A stretch of DNA of 64,000 nucleotides, from NCBI GenBank assembly GCA_030549795.1, contig JAUQQO010000047.1:1-64000 (forward strand), read 5' to 3'. The number at the start of each line of letters is the position of its first letter. Position 1 is the stretch's first letter. A program made the translations under genes and the position numbers. Positions 7,858 to 15,781 of this stretch are shown here, piece by piece. The notes under the pieces are model-generated. The model did not search any database. It had not been told where the DNA came from and saw nothing but the letters and a program-made list of their open reading frames with translations. The DNA comes from Pseudomonadota bacterium (lineage in GTDB: Bacteria > Pseudomonadota > Alphaproteobacteria > Geminicoccales > Geminicoccaceae).

Positions 7858-9162
7858 TCAGCCGCTTGCCCGCATCGTCGCCGGCAACCAGGTCGCAAGG
7901 CCGGGGAACACCACGAGCATGCCCACCATCACGACCATCAAGAAGAAAAATGGTGCGGAATGGCGCGCGATCCACGTGATTTGCTTGCCGGTCATCCCCT
8001 GCAACACGAAAAGGTTGAACCCCACCGGCGGCGTGATCTGGGCCATCTCGACCACCACGACCACGAAGATACCGAACCAGATCAGGTCGATTCCCGCAGC
8101 GCGGATCATCGGCTCGATCACCGCCATGGTCAGAAGGATGGTCGAGATACCATCGAGAAAACAGCCGAGTATGATGTAAAAGACGGTCAATGCGGCAATC
8201 AGGGCGAGAGGCGAGAGTTCCAGTTTCGCGATCACCTCCGCAAGCGTGCGCGGGATCCCGGTAAACCCCATCGCGAGCGAGAGAAAGGCCGCCCCCATGA
8301 GGATGAGCGCGATCATGCAGGAGGTGCGCACGGCACCCATAAGGCTCTCCAAGAAACTTTCGCGCGTGAGCGCCCCTTGCGCCGCGGCGATGGCAAGCGC
8401 ACCGACCACTCCCAGCGCTGCTGCCTCGGTGGCGGTCGCAACGCCGGTGTAGATCGAACCCAAGACGGCCAAGATCAGCCCCAGCACCGGGAGCAGCGAG
8501 CGGGCAGCAGCGATGCGCTCGCGCACACTCACGATCGGCTCTGCGGGCAGCGCCTCTTTGCGCACCATCGACCAAATCACGACATAGCCCATGAACAGAC
8601 CGGCCAAGACGAGCCCAGGCAGGACTCCAGCCATGAAAAGTTGCGCAATCGATTCGTTGACTGCCACGCCATAGACGATCATGGTAAGGGATGGCGGAAT
8701 CATGAGCCCGAGCGTGCCGGCACCGGCGAGCGACCCGACGGTGATTCCCTCGGGATAGCCGCGCTTGGAGAGCTCGGGGATGGTCATTTTGCCGATGGTG
8801 GCACAGGTGGCAGCCGAGGATCCGGACACGGCGGCAAAGATCGTGCAGCCGACGATGTTCGTGTGCAAAAGCCGCCCCGGCAGTCCGGCCACCCACGGTG
8901 CGAGACCGCGGAACATGTCCTCAGAAAGACGGGTGCGGAAAAGGATCTCGCCCATCCAGATGAAAAGCGGCAGCGCGGTGAGCGTCCAAGAGGAAGAGAC
9001 CGTCCAGATCGTGGTGATCATGGCATCGCCCGCCGGCCGTGAGGTGAACAACCACATGGCAACCAGCGCGACACCCAGAAGGGCGAGGCCGATCCACACC
9101 CCTGAGCCCAAGAGCAGGAACAACACCACGAGCAGGATTGCGGTCTCAATGAGCTGTTCCAC
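7858..9162 (-). CDS. dctM: TRAP transporter large permease (DctM family)
   Basis: A 434-residue, very hydrophobic protein of about twelve helices. GSSAATCATIGKMTIPEL, GTLGLMIPPSLTMIVYG and TPPVGFNLFVLQGM are family hallmarks of the DctM/SiaM subunit, which moves organic acids with sodium or protons. A TRAP system also needs a small permease and a binding protein; neither is beside this gene, and the only TRAP-type binding protein here is a TAXI protein 52 kb away. GTG 9162 has AGGGAG 6 nt upstream. A 336-bp gap separates it from the molybdopterin subunit gene on the same strand. Confidence 0.88.
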   Translation of the reverse strand: MEQLIETAILLVVLFLLLGSGVWIGLALLGVALVAMWLFTSRPAGDAMITTIWTVSSSWTLTALPLFIWMGEILFRTRLSEDMFRGLAPWVAGLPGRLLHTNIVGCTIFAAVSGSSAATCATIGKMTIPELSKRGYPEGITVGSLAGAGTLGLMIPPSLTMIVYGVAVNESIAQLFMAGVLPGLVLAGLFMGYVVIWSMVRKEALPAEPIVSVRERIAAARSLLPVLGLILAVLGSIYTGVATATEAAALGVVGALAIAAAQGALTRESFLESLMGAVRTSCMIALILMGAAFLSLAMGFTGIPRTLAEVIAKLELSPLALIAALTVFYIILGCFLDGISTILLTMAVIEPMIRAAGIDLIWFGIFVVVVVEMAQITPPVGFNLFVLQGMTGKQITWIARHSAPFFFLMVVMVGMLVVFPGLATWLPATMRASG

Positions 9163-9498
9163 GGGGCGCTCCCTTTCTCCAGCAGGCCTCGCAGAAATGC
9201 TAAAAGGCCGCTTAGGTCCACAAAAGGGCAGGCGCCCAGCCCCCCGCCGTACGGCGCCAATGGGCGATCTTAGGCCACGAGGACGCACCGCTCGTTCGGC
9301 CCCGTGGCCTTTTGGTGCCTAGGCTATTGTTCGACGGCCCGTGCTCGCGCGGTTGGCTGCGCGCTTGCGCGCTGCGCGTGCCTCGGCGGTGGCGCTTCTT
9401 TTCTCTTTTAGGCTCCTATCGCCTTGCGAGGAGGGTGCGAAAAGCCGGGTGGGAAAGCGCCGGTCTTTCGGGCCTTCCCACCGAGGCTCGCGCGCAGA
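9163..9498. other. 336-bp gap with an inverted repeat, no gene seen
   Basis: This stretch lies between the molybdopterin subunit stop and the dctM start on the same strand. It holds a perfect 8-bp inverted repeat, AGGCCACG (9272-9279) and CGTGGCCT (9303-9310), followed on the plus strand by TTTT, and a pyrimidine-rich run near 9400. It probably carries the dctM promoter and perhaps a terminator for the upstream oxidoreductase genes, but I cannot point to a convincing -35/-10 pair. Confidence 0.4.
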
Positions 9499-11856
9499 TC
9501 ACGCCTCGCGCAACAGCTGCGTATCGATCGGCAGCTCGCGGATCCGCTTACCCGTTGCGGCGAAGATGGCGTTGGCGATCGCCGGTGCGATCGGCGGCAC
9601 CCCCGGCTCGCCCACGCCCGCAGACGGTGTGGTGTAGCGGTGCGGTACGATATGGACCCGTACCTCGCGCGGGAAATTCGTCATGCGGACCATTTCGTAA
9701 TCGTGGAAGTTCGACTGTTCCGCTCTGCCGTTCTTGAACGTGACAGCGGAGTGGAAGCACAAGGTCATGCCCATGACCGCGGCACCTTCGAACTGCGCTG
9801 CGATCCGCTCGGGATTGACGGGGAAACCGCAGTCGACTGCCGTATCGATGCGCGGGATGCGCACCGTGCCGTCCTTCTCGACCACCACCTCGGCAACACT
9901 CGCCACATAGGTCAAGAAGCTCCGGTGCACCGCGAGCCCGAGCCCCGAGCGCGGGGGCATCGCGCGCCCCCAACCGGCCTTCTCGCAGGCGAGCTCGACC
10001 ACCGCCCGCAACCGTCCGGTGTCGATCGGGAAGACCTCGTACGGATCGCCATAATTCCAGAGCTCGCCTATGATCCCCATAGCGGTCGGGTCGAGTCTGC
10101 GCGGTGGGCCGATCAGTTCGAGCAAGAACTCCTTGTGGTCGCGTCCCAAGGCGTGCGCGAGTTCGGCCACAAAACACTGCACCGCGAAGGCACGCGGGAT
10201 GTTCGAAACCGAACGGAACCATCCGATCCGTACGTGATTCTTGATAGGGCCGTTCTCGCAGCGGATGTTCGGGATGTCGAAGGGATTGTCGACGAGTCCC
10301 ATGCCGAGCTCGATCGCGAACTGATACTCGGCGGGGGCGAAGGTGGAGAGGATCGTGGGCGCGACACTCCGGTGGCGCCAGGCTATGACCTTGCCGTTGG
10401 TGTCGATGCCCGCCTCAATCCGCTCGACCGAGGTCGTATGGTAATAAGAATTGCGGATATCGTCTTCACGTGTCCACATCATCTGGACCGGTACGCCGCC
10501 CATAACTTTAGATAGATAAGCAGCCTCGATCGCGAAATCTCCTTTGGACTTGCGCCCGAAGCCGCCTCCGAGCAGCGTGACGTTAACGGTGACGTCTCGA
10601 ATGTCGAGCCCTAAAAACTTGGCGAGGTCCTTGCGCACCGCATAAGGCGACTGGGCAGGGGCCCAACACTCGCAACGGCCATCCTTGACCACGGCAGTAG
10701 CGTTGGGGACCTCCATGGTCGCGTGCGCCATGTGCGGCTGATAGTATTCGGCTGCGATTACCTTCGCTGCCGATTGGAGCGCTTTTTCGACATCGCCCTG
10801 ATTGCGCACGACCTTGCCCTCTTGGGCGGCGATCGTGCTCATCGTCTTGCGGTAGACGTCGCTGTCGTAAGTCGCGTTGGGCCCATCCTCCCACTCGATC
10901 TTCAGTTTCTCCCGGCCCTGCAACGCCGCCCACGTGTTGGTGGCGACCACCGCCACACCGCCCATCGGCATGAAGGCCGCGGGCTCGGGCGTGCCGGGGA
11001 TCTCGATGACTGCGACCACGCCGGGCACGGCTTTGGCGTCGCGCGCATCGAAGGACTTGACCTTCCCCCCGTAAACCGGAGGCCGCACAGCCACCGCGTA
11101 GAGCATCCCGGGAAGCCGCACATCGGTCCCGTAAATCGCCTTGCCGGTGATGATCGCCTTCATGTCGTAGAGCGGCACGTTGCCCTTGCCGATGTAGCGG
11201 AATGCGCTTTCCGGCTTGAGCAGGATGTCCTTGATCGCTGGAACCGGTAGGTCCATCGCCGCCTTGGCGAGCTCGCCGTAACCGGCGCGTCGGGTGCCGT
11301 CCTTTTCGACCACCTCGTGCACCCGTGCCTCGACTTGCGCGACCGGCACCCCCCAGCGCTCCGCCGCGGCCCGCTCGAGCATCATCCGCACGGCAGCCCC
11401 CATAAGGCGCATCGACTGGATGTGATGGCGCATGCTGCGGGAGCCGTCGGTGTCCTGGTTGCCATAAGTCGGTTCGTCGCCCGGGGCCTGGATGATCTTC
11501 ACCCGACTCCAATCGGCGCCCATCTCGTCTGCGAGGACCATAGGCAGGCTCGTGCGCACGCCCGTGCCCATTTCCGAGCGGTGGGCGGTGATCGTCACCG
11601 TACCGTCGGGGGAAATGGCGACGAACACCTTGGGATCGATCACGAGCCCGTGGGGCATCGTCTCGCCGCCCGTCGGCCAGGTCTCCGCCGCGCGCAGGGC
11701 ACCCGGGGTAGCCAAGACGAATGCACCGGCGAGGCCGAGCGCTTCGAGGAACGAGCGCCGGCTGACGTTGATGAACGCCCCATCTGCCGACGACGCCACC
11801 GCGGCTGATGCGGTCGCCCACGGCTCGCGCAAAGACACGAAGCTCTGGAGCTGCAT
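9499..11856 (-). CDS. Tat-exported molybdopterin subunit, IorB-like xanthine oxidase family
   Basis: A 785-residue large subunit of a molybdenum hydroxylase. A twin-arginine signal ([20 protein letters not shown]) near residues 33-55 predicts export as a folded protein. Molybdopterin-binding segments typical of isoquinoline 1-oxidoreductase-like proteins follow: [42 protein letters not shown]-type sequence, and [18 protein letters not shown] containing the catalytic Glu. It forms a two-subunit periplasmic enzyme with the adjacent [2Fe-2S] protein (4-bp spacing), hydroxylating an N-heterocycle or oxidising an aldehyde with water as oxygen source; the substrate is unknown. Such enzymes usually hand electrons to a cytochrome c, which is missing from this cluster. 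Confidence 0.88.
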   Translation of the reverse strand: MQLQSFVSLREPWATASAAVASSADGAFINVSRRSFLEALGLAGAFVLATPGALRAAETWPTGGETMPHGLVIDPKVFVAISPDGTVTITAHRSEMGTGVRTSLPMVLADEMGADWSRVKIIQAPGDEPTYGNQDTDGSRSMRHHIQSMRLMGAAVRMMLERAAAERWGVPVAQVEARVHEVVEKDGTRRAGYGELAKAAMDLPVPAIKDILLKPESAFRYIGKGNVPLYDMKAIITGKAIYGTDVRLPGMLYAVAVRPPVYGGKVKSFDARDAKAVPGVVAVIEIPGTPEPAAFMPMGGVAVVATNTWAALQGREKLKIEWEDGPNATYDSDVYRKTMSTIAAQEGKVVRNQGDVEKALQSAAKVIAAEYYQPHMAHATMEVPNATAVVKDGRCECWAPAQSPYAVRKDLAKFLGLDIRDVTVNVTLLGGGFGRKSKGDFAIEAAYLSKVMGGVPVQMMWTREDDIRNSYYHTTSVERIEAGIDTNGKVIAWRHRSVAPTILSTFAPAEYQFAIELGMGLVDNPFDIPNIRCENGPIKNHVRIGWFRSVSNIPRAFAVQCFVAELAHALGRDHKEFLLELIGPPRRLDPTAMGIIGELWNYGDPYEVFPIDTGRLRAVVELACEKAGWGRAMPPRSGLGLAVHRSFLTYVASVAEVVVEKDGTVRIPRIDTAVDCGFPVNPERIAAQFEGAAVMGMTLCFHSAVTFKNGRAEQSNFHDYEMVRMTNFPREVRVHIVPHRYTTPSAGVGEPGVPPIAPAIANAIFAATGKRIRELPIDTQLLREA

Positions 11857-11860
11857 GGCC

Positions 11861-12316
11861 TCACACTCCCGTGGCGGCTAGGCGAATCGCGGCGTGGATG
11901 CGCTGGTAGCACCCGCAGCGGCAAATATTCCCGGCCATCGCCTGGTCGATCTCGGCATCCGTGGGGTTCTTCTTTTCGGCTAAGAGCGCGGCAGCGCGCA
12001 TGATCTGTCCGGGCTGACAATAGCCGCATTGCGGCACACCCAGCTGAGCCCAAGCGCGCTGAACCGGATGATTGCCGTCCGGATCGAGTCCCTCGATCGT
12101 CGTCACCGCGCGTCCGGCCACCTCCTCGAGCCGCACGACGCAGGCGAGCACGGCTTTGCCGTCGAGGTGGATGGTGCAGGCGCCGCAGGCTCCGATCCCG
12201 CAGCCATATTTGGTTCCGGTCAGGTTCAAGAGATCGCGCAGCGCCCACAGCACCGGCATCTCCGGCGGCGCTTCAAGACTTACCGGTCGGCCGTTCACGT
12301 TGAAACTGATCGCCAT
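11861..12316 (-). CDS. [2Fe-2S] small subunit of molybdenum hydroxylase, IorA-like
   Basis: A 151-residue protein carrying two [2Fe-2S] clusters. The N-terminal plant-ferredoxin-type domain has GCGIGACGACTIH plus a later Cys (AVLACVV); the C-terminal four-helix domain has PQCGYCQPGQI and NICRCGCYQRI. It relays electrons from the molybdenum centre of the partner encoded 4 bp downstream. It has no signal of its own, as usual for a subunit co-exported with a Tat partner. ATG 12316 is preceded by GGGGAGG at 5 nt; the longer frame from TTG 12391 adds non-conserved sequence. The AT-rich 12317-12482 upstream may hold a promoter. Confidence 0.9.
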   Translation of the reverse strand: MAISFNVNGRPVSLEAPPEMPVLWALRDLLNLTGTKYGCGIGACGACTIHLDGKAVLACVVRLEEVAGRAVTTIEGLDPDGNHPVQRAWAQLGVPQCGYCQPGQIMRAAALLAEKKNPTDAEIDQAMAGNICRCGCYQRIHAAIRLAATGV

Positions 12317-12482
12317 GGAGGCCTCCCCTACTGTTGATGGTTCGGTGCGCGATGCAACGCGCGCATCACTGTCTGGATTTTGTTCACACAATTTCGCTTT
12401 TTTTGCTCGCTATCTCACCTCCGATTTCCTGTTTGTCGCGAACACCTCGATCGAGAGTAGGACACGGCCTCGCCCTCTTGCC

Positions 12483-12917
12483 TCATTCGGTTCCTACGAC
12501 CGTGGCGATGAGCGGCAGCGAGACATGCCGCAAATGCCAGGAATCTCCCTGATCGGTGACGTAGCTTACGCGGATGACGCCGTTGATCGGATGCGGACCC
12601 GGTTTGGTCGGCGTGAGCTCGAGCCGAAAGACGACTGATCCGCCCTCAAGACGCCCGCGAACGACGCGCCGAGCGAAGCTGACCCCGCCATCGGCCGAGG
12701 ATAGCTCGATGACGCGATTGCCGCGTGGTTGGGGTTCGATGAAGCGATACCCCTCCTTGATCGAGAGCCGCGCGATGAGCTCGGTCGGGCGACCGACCGG
12801 AGCTCTGACCTCGCTCACGCTCACCGCAATCGGTCCGCTCTCCTGTGACACCGCAACGTTCGAAACGAGGGTGGCGATTGCCGTCACGGCCGCTGCGAGC
12901 ACCGCGGATGAGCGCAT
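12483..12917 (-). CDS. Small exported protein of unknown function in PQQ cluster
   Basis: A 144-residue protein with a clear signal peptide (MRSSAVLAAAVTAIATLVSNVAVS) and a single beta-rich domain. The pattern VGRPTELIARLSIKEGYRF, then VSFARRVVRGRLEGG and GVIRVSYVTDQGDSWHLRHV, recalls the immunoglobulin-like N-terminal domain of DsbD, but the redox cysteines of that domain are absent and the mature part has no Cys at all. I do not assign a family. It lies 64 bp downstream of the PQQ dehydrogenase on the same strand, so it is probably cotranscribed and periplasmic with it. Confidence 0.65.
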   Translation of the reverse strand: MRSSAVLAAAVTAIATLVSNVAVSQESGPIAVSVSEVRAPVGRPTELIARLSIKEGYRFIEPQPRGNRVIELSSADGGVSFARRVVRGRLEGGSVVFRLELTPTKPGPHPINGVIRVSYVTDQGDSWHLRHVSLPLIATVVGTE

Positions 12918-12981
12918 GTTCCGGACCCCCCAACACGCGTGCGCGCGGGGCGGCAAAAACGCCGCCCCGCTTCTTCCCGTT

Positions 12982-14688
12982 TCAACGCTGCAGGGCGAAG
13001 ACCCACAGCACGCCGCCCTCGGTCGTGGCCTTCGGCCAACCGGGAATGAGGTTGGAAAGCAGGCCTTGCTGGAACTGAGGATCGACGCCCCAGCCCGCTT
13101 GCACGGCGACGTATTGGATGCCGTCGATCATGTAGGTGGCGGGAGGCGCGATGATCCCCGAGCTCGTCTTGAACTGCCAGAGCAGATCGCCCGTGACGGC
13201 GTCATAGGCGCGGAACATCCGGTCCTGCGTGCCGCCGCTGAACACGAGGCCACCAGCCGTGGTGAGGATCGACCCCCAATTCATCGACTTGGGATAGAGA
13301 ACCGTCCAGACTTTCTCGCCCGTGTCGATGTTCCACGCCTGGATCTCGCCGAACGACTTGGCGTCTTTTTTGACGGTGAAGCCGATGTCGGGAATGTCGA
13401 CACCCGTCCACCACTTTCCCGCCACATATTCTTGGACCTTACCCTCCAAGAACCCGCAGTGATTGTCGTTGGCGGGGATGTAGACCATGCGGGTATGCGG
13501 GTTGAACGCCTCGAACGGCCAGTCCTTGCCGCCCCACAGCGAGGGGCAGAATTCAGCCTTCTTGCCGGTTCCCGGCACCTTGTCGGGATGATAGGTCGGG
13601 CGCCCGGTCTTGGGATCGATCGACGCGAAGACGTCCTGATAGACGTATGGTTTGGCGTGCACGAAACCGATGCCGCCGTTCTGTAGCCGCTCGAGCCAAT
13701 AGAGATAACCGTTGCGCGAGACTTTGAACAAACCCTTAACCGGTCGACCGTTCCAGGTGTAGTCGACCAGCATGGGAGCGTTCATCTCGTCCCAGTCCCA
13801 ACTGTCGTTCCAGTGGTACTGGAAGTAACCCTTGATCCGGCCCGTGTCGCCGTCGAGTGCGAGGGTCGACGCGGTGTAGAGATTGTCGCCCGGGCGCTGA
13901 TCGCCGAACCAGGGCGAAGCGTTGCCGGTTCCCCAATAGATTGTGTTGGTTTCCGGATCGTAGTTGCCGGTCATCCAGGCAGCGGCACCGCCACGCTTCC
14001 AGTCGTCACCGCGCCAGGTCTCGCTGCCCGGCTCACCGGGAGCCGGGATCGTATAGGTCTTCCACACCTCCTTACCGGTCTTGGCATCATAGGCCGCGAT
14101 GAAGCCGCGCACCCCGAACTCGCCGCCCGAAATGCCCACGACGATCTTGCCCTTGACCGTCAAGGGCGCCATTGTCATGTACTCGCCCACCTTCCAGTTG
14201 GCGACGCGGGTTGTCCAAGCGACCTTGCCGGTCTTGGCCTCGAGGGCCACGAGATCGCCATAGAGCATCGCGACGTAGACTTTGTCTTCGTAGAGCGACA
14301 CGCCGCGATTGGTGTTGTGCAGGGCGCTGAACTCTTCCGGCCCTTCGCCTTGGAACCGCCACAGCTCTTCGCCTGTGCGGGCGTCGAGCGCGATCACTTG
14401 GTTGTCAGGCTGCGTGATGAACATGTAGCCGTCGTTGACGATCGGCGGCGACTGGTGTCCGGAGCGCTTGCCGGTGGCGAAGGCCCACACCGGTACGAGG
14501 TTCTTAACGTTGTTGCGGTTGATCTGATCGAGCGGGCTGTAACTCCAGCCCTTGTAGCTGCCGCGCGTCATGAGCCAGTTGTGCGGCTCGGGGTTGCGCA
14601 GCCGCTCATCGGTCACGAGCGTATAGGCTTGTGCTGTGCCCGCAGTCAGCGTCATGATCGCAGCGAGCCACCATCGACGGCTTTTCAT
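12982..14688 (-). CDS. PQQ-dependent alcohol dehydrogenase, lanthanide-type Asp pair
   Basis: A 568-residue periplasmic quinoprotein with signal peptide MKSRRWWLAAIMTLTAGTAQA and an eight-bladed propeller of tryptophan-docking repeats (VIALDARTGEELWRF, LVALEAKTGKVAW, FIAAYDAKTGKEVW, RAYDAVTGDLLWQF). Metal-site residues can be placed: Glu190 (GGEFG), Asn256 (GTGN) and Asp298, plus Asp300 two residues on (SWDWDE). The second Asp is the mark of lanthanide-using XoxF/ExaF/PedH enzymes. The vicinal Cys-Cys that precedes NRG in methanol dehydrogenases is absent (ALHNTNRG). It oxidises an alcohol or aldehyde; the substrate is unknown. A start SD AGGGGGGAAAGAGA precedes ATG. It lies between the Rieske gene and the small exported protein gene. 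Confidence 0.9.
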   Translation of the reverse strand: MKSRRWWLAAIMTLTAGTAQAYTLVTDERLRNPEPHNWLMTRGSYKGWSYSPLDQINRNNVKNLVPVWAFATGKRSGHQSPPIVNDGYMFITQPDNQVIALDARTGEELWRFQGEGPEEFSALHNTNRGVSLYEDKVYVAMLYGDLVALEAKTGKVAWTTRVANWKVGEYMTMAPLTVKGKIVVGISGGEFGVRGFIAAYDAKTGKEVWKTYTIPAPGEPGSETWRGDDWKRGGAAAWMTGNYDPETNTIYWGTGNASPWFGDQRPGDNLYTASTLALDGDTGRIKGYFQYHWNDSWDWDEMNAPMLVDYTWNGRPVKGLFKVSRNGYLYWLERLQNGGIGFVHAKPYVYQDVFASIDPKTGRPTYHPDKVPGTGKKAEFCPSLWGGKDWPFEAFNPHTRMVYIPANDNHCGFLEGKVQEYVAGKWWTGVDIPDIGFTVKKDAKSFGEIQAWNIDTGEKVWTVLYPKSMNWGSILTTAGGLVFSGGTQDRMFRAYDAVTGDLLWQFKTSSGIIAPPATYMIDGIQYVAVQAGWGVDPQFQQGLLSNLIPGWPKATTEGGVLWVFALQR

Positions 14689-14709
14689 TTTCTCTTTCCC
14701 CCCTGTTGC

Positions 14710-14745
14710 GCGGATCTTGTTGTCTCTTACAGTTAAACGATCCGC
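14710..14745 (-). promoter_or_regulatory. 7-bp inverted repeat in the PQQ dehydrogenase leader
   Basis: GCGGATC at 14710-14716 and GATCCGC at 14739-14745 are perfect inverted arms 22 nt apart, in the 91-bp gap between the Rieske stop and the dehydrogenase start. It could be an operator or an mRNA hairpin near the start site; arms this short may also occur by chance. Confidence 0.3.
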
Positions 14746-14779
14746 TGTTTTGGCAGCTCGGTGTTGGGATGAGTCGACG

Positions 14780-15367
14780 TCAACTCGCCCGTTGCGGGCC
14801 GAGCCTGCCCTGAAACGGGCCCGCCACGACGATCTTTCCCTCTTCGAGCCTGATCGGCAGCTGCGCGAGCCGGCGCTGTGCCGGGCCGAACACCACCTTC
14901 GCCCGCGCGCGCGGATCGAACATGCTGCCGTGACAGGAACAAACGAGCATCTTCTCGTAGTCGTTCCACATACTCACCGTGCAAGCTTCGTGCGTACAAA
15001 TGGCCGAATAGGCCACGATGCCGTCCGCAGCCCCGGCTCTCGCCTCCGGGTCCAACTGAGCCGGATCGACGCGCACGACGACCACTTCGTTGAACCGCAG
15101 GCCGTCGAGGATAAGACCGCTCGGATCCATGGGAAAAGCGAGCTGTGGCGGCCCGTCGAGAACGAGCTCGTCACTGCGAACCGGTTGCCCTTTCCGCGGC
15201 CCCATCGAGTGGACGAGGATGTCCCCGACCTGCGGTCGTCGCTCATTCAACTGCAGCGCGCGCGCAACAGATGTTCCTGCCCACGCCAACGCTCCGATCA
15301 CCATCAACTCGCGTCGACGCGCGCCAAGACAGTCGCATCTTCGCGGTCGGCGATCCTCCCGCGACAT
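14780..15367 (-). CDS. Exported Rieske [2Fe-2S] protein
   Basis: A 195-residue Rieske iron-sulfur protein. The cluster ligands are in CTH and CSCHGS, 16 residues apart, with the two extra cysteines (HEAC and CSC) that form the stabilising disulfide of bc1-type Rieske proteins. The N-terminus RRRELMVIGALAWAGTSVA is a twin-arginine-like signal anchor, so the domain should face the periplasm. No cytochrome b or c1 gene follows; instead the PQQ dehydrogenase does, at 91 bp, suggesting the Rieske protein accepts or relays electrons for that enzyme or the molybdenum hydroxylase. ATG 15367 is preceded by AGAGGGGG. Confidence 0.85.
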   Translation of the reverse strand: MSREDRRPRRCDCLGARRRELMVIGALAWAGTSVARALQLNERRPQVGDILVHSMGPRKGQPVRSDELVLDGPPQLAFPMDPSGLILDGLRFNEVVVVRVDPAQLDPEARAGAADGIVAYSAICTHEACTVSMWNDYEKMLVCSCHGSMFDPRARAKVVFGPAQRRLAQLPIRLEEGKIVVAGPFQGRLGPQRAS

Positions 15368-15403
15368 TAGCCCCCTCTGCCTCTGGATCTTTTTTGTCTC
15401 TAT

Positions 15404-15415
15404 TTTTGTACAAAA
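15404..15415. promoter_or_regulatory. Palindrome in AT-rich region upstream of the Rieske gene
   Basis: TTTTGTACAAAA is a perfect 12-bp palindrome 37 bp upstream of the Rieske start, in a strikingly AT-rich stretch (about 15385-15450) of an otherwise GC-rich window. This is the natural place for the promoter of the oxidoreductase cluster, and the palindrome could bind a dimeric regulator. No specific factor is inferred. Confidence 0.4.
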
Positions 15416-15585
15416 GTTTAGGTTGTTTCGTGCTTGCGTTTTTTGCAACTCAGACATCAATGCGCGGAGGGGATCCCCCGGCGGCCCGGAGCGAGGCGCG
15501 CACGCGGATCGAGCACCCCCAACTCAGAGCGGGGCACGCGCAAAGACGCGTTCGATGACGAAGCTACGCTGCGAGGCAACGGGAG

Positions 15586-15658
<73 letters not shown>

Positions 15659-15781
15659 ACACCGCCACGCGGATGTAGGCCCCGGTCCCGAACGCGTCAA
15701 GCCGGCCCGGCTTTGGCATTGCGATGGCCGCCACTCCCAGTTAAACAAAGCTCGTTGTCCAAGCGCGGAGATTGCGGCAGC

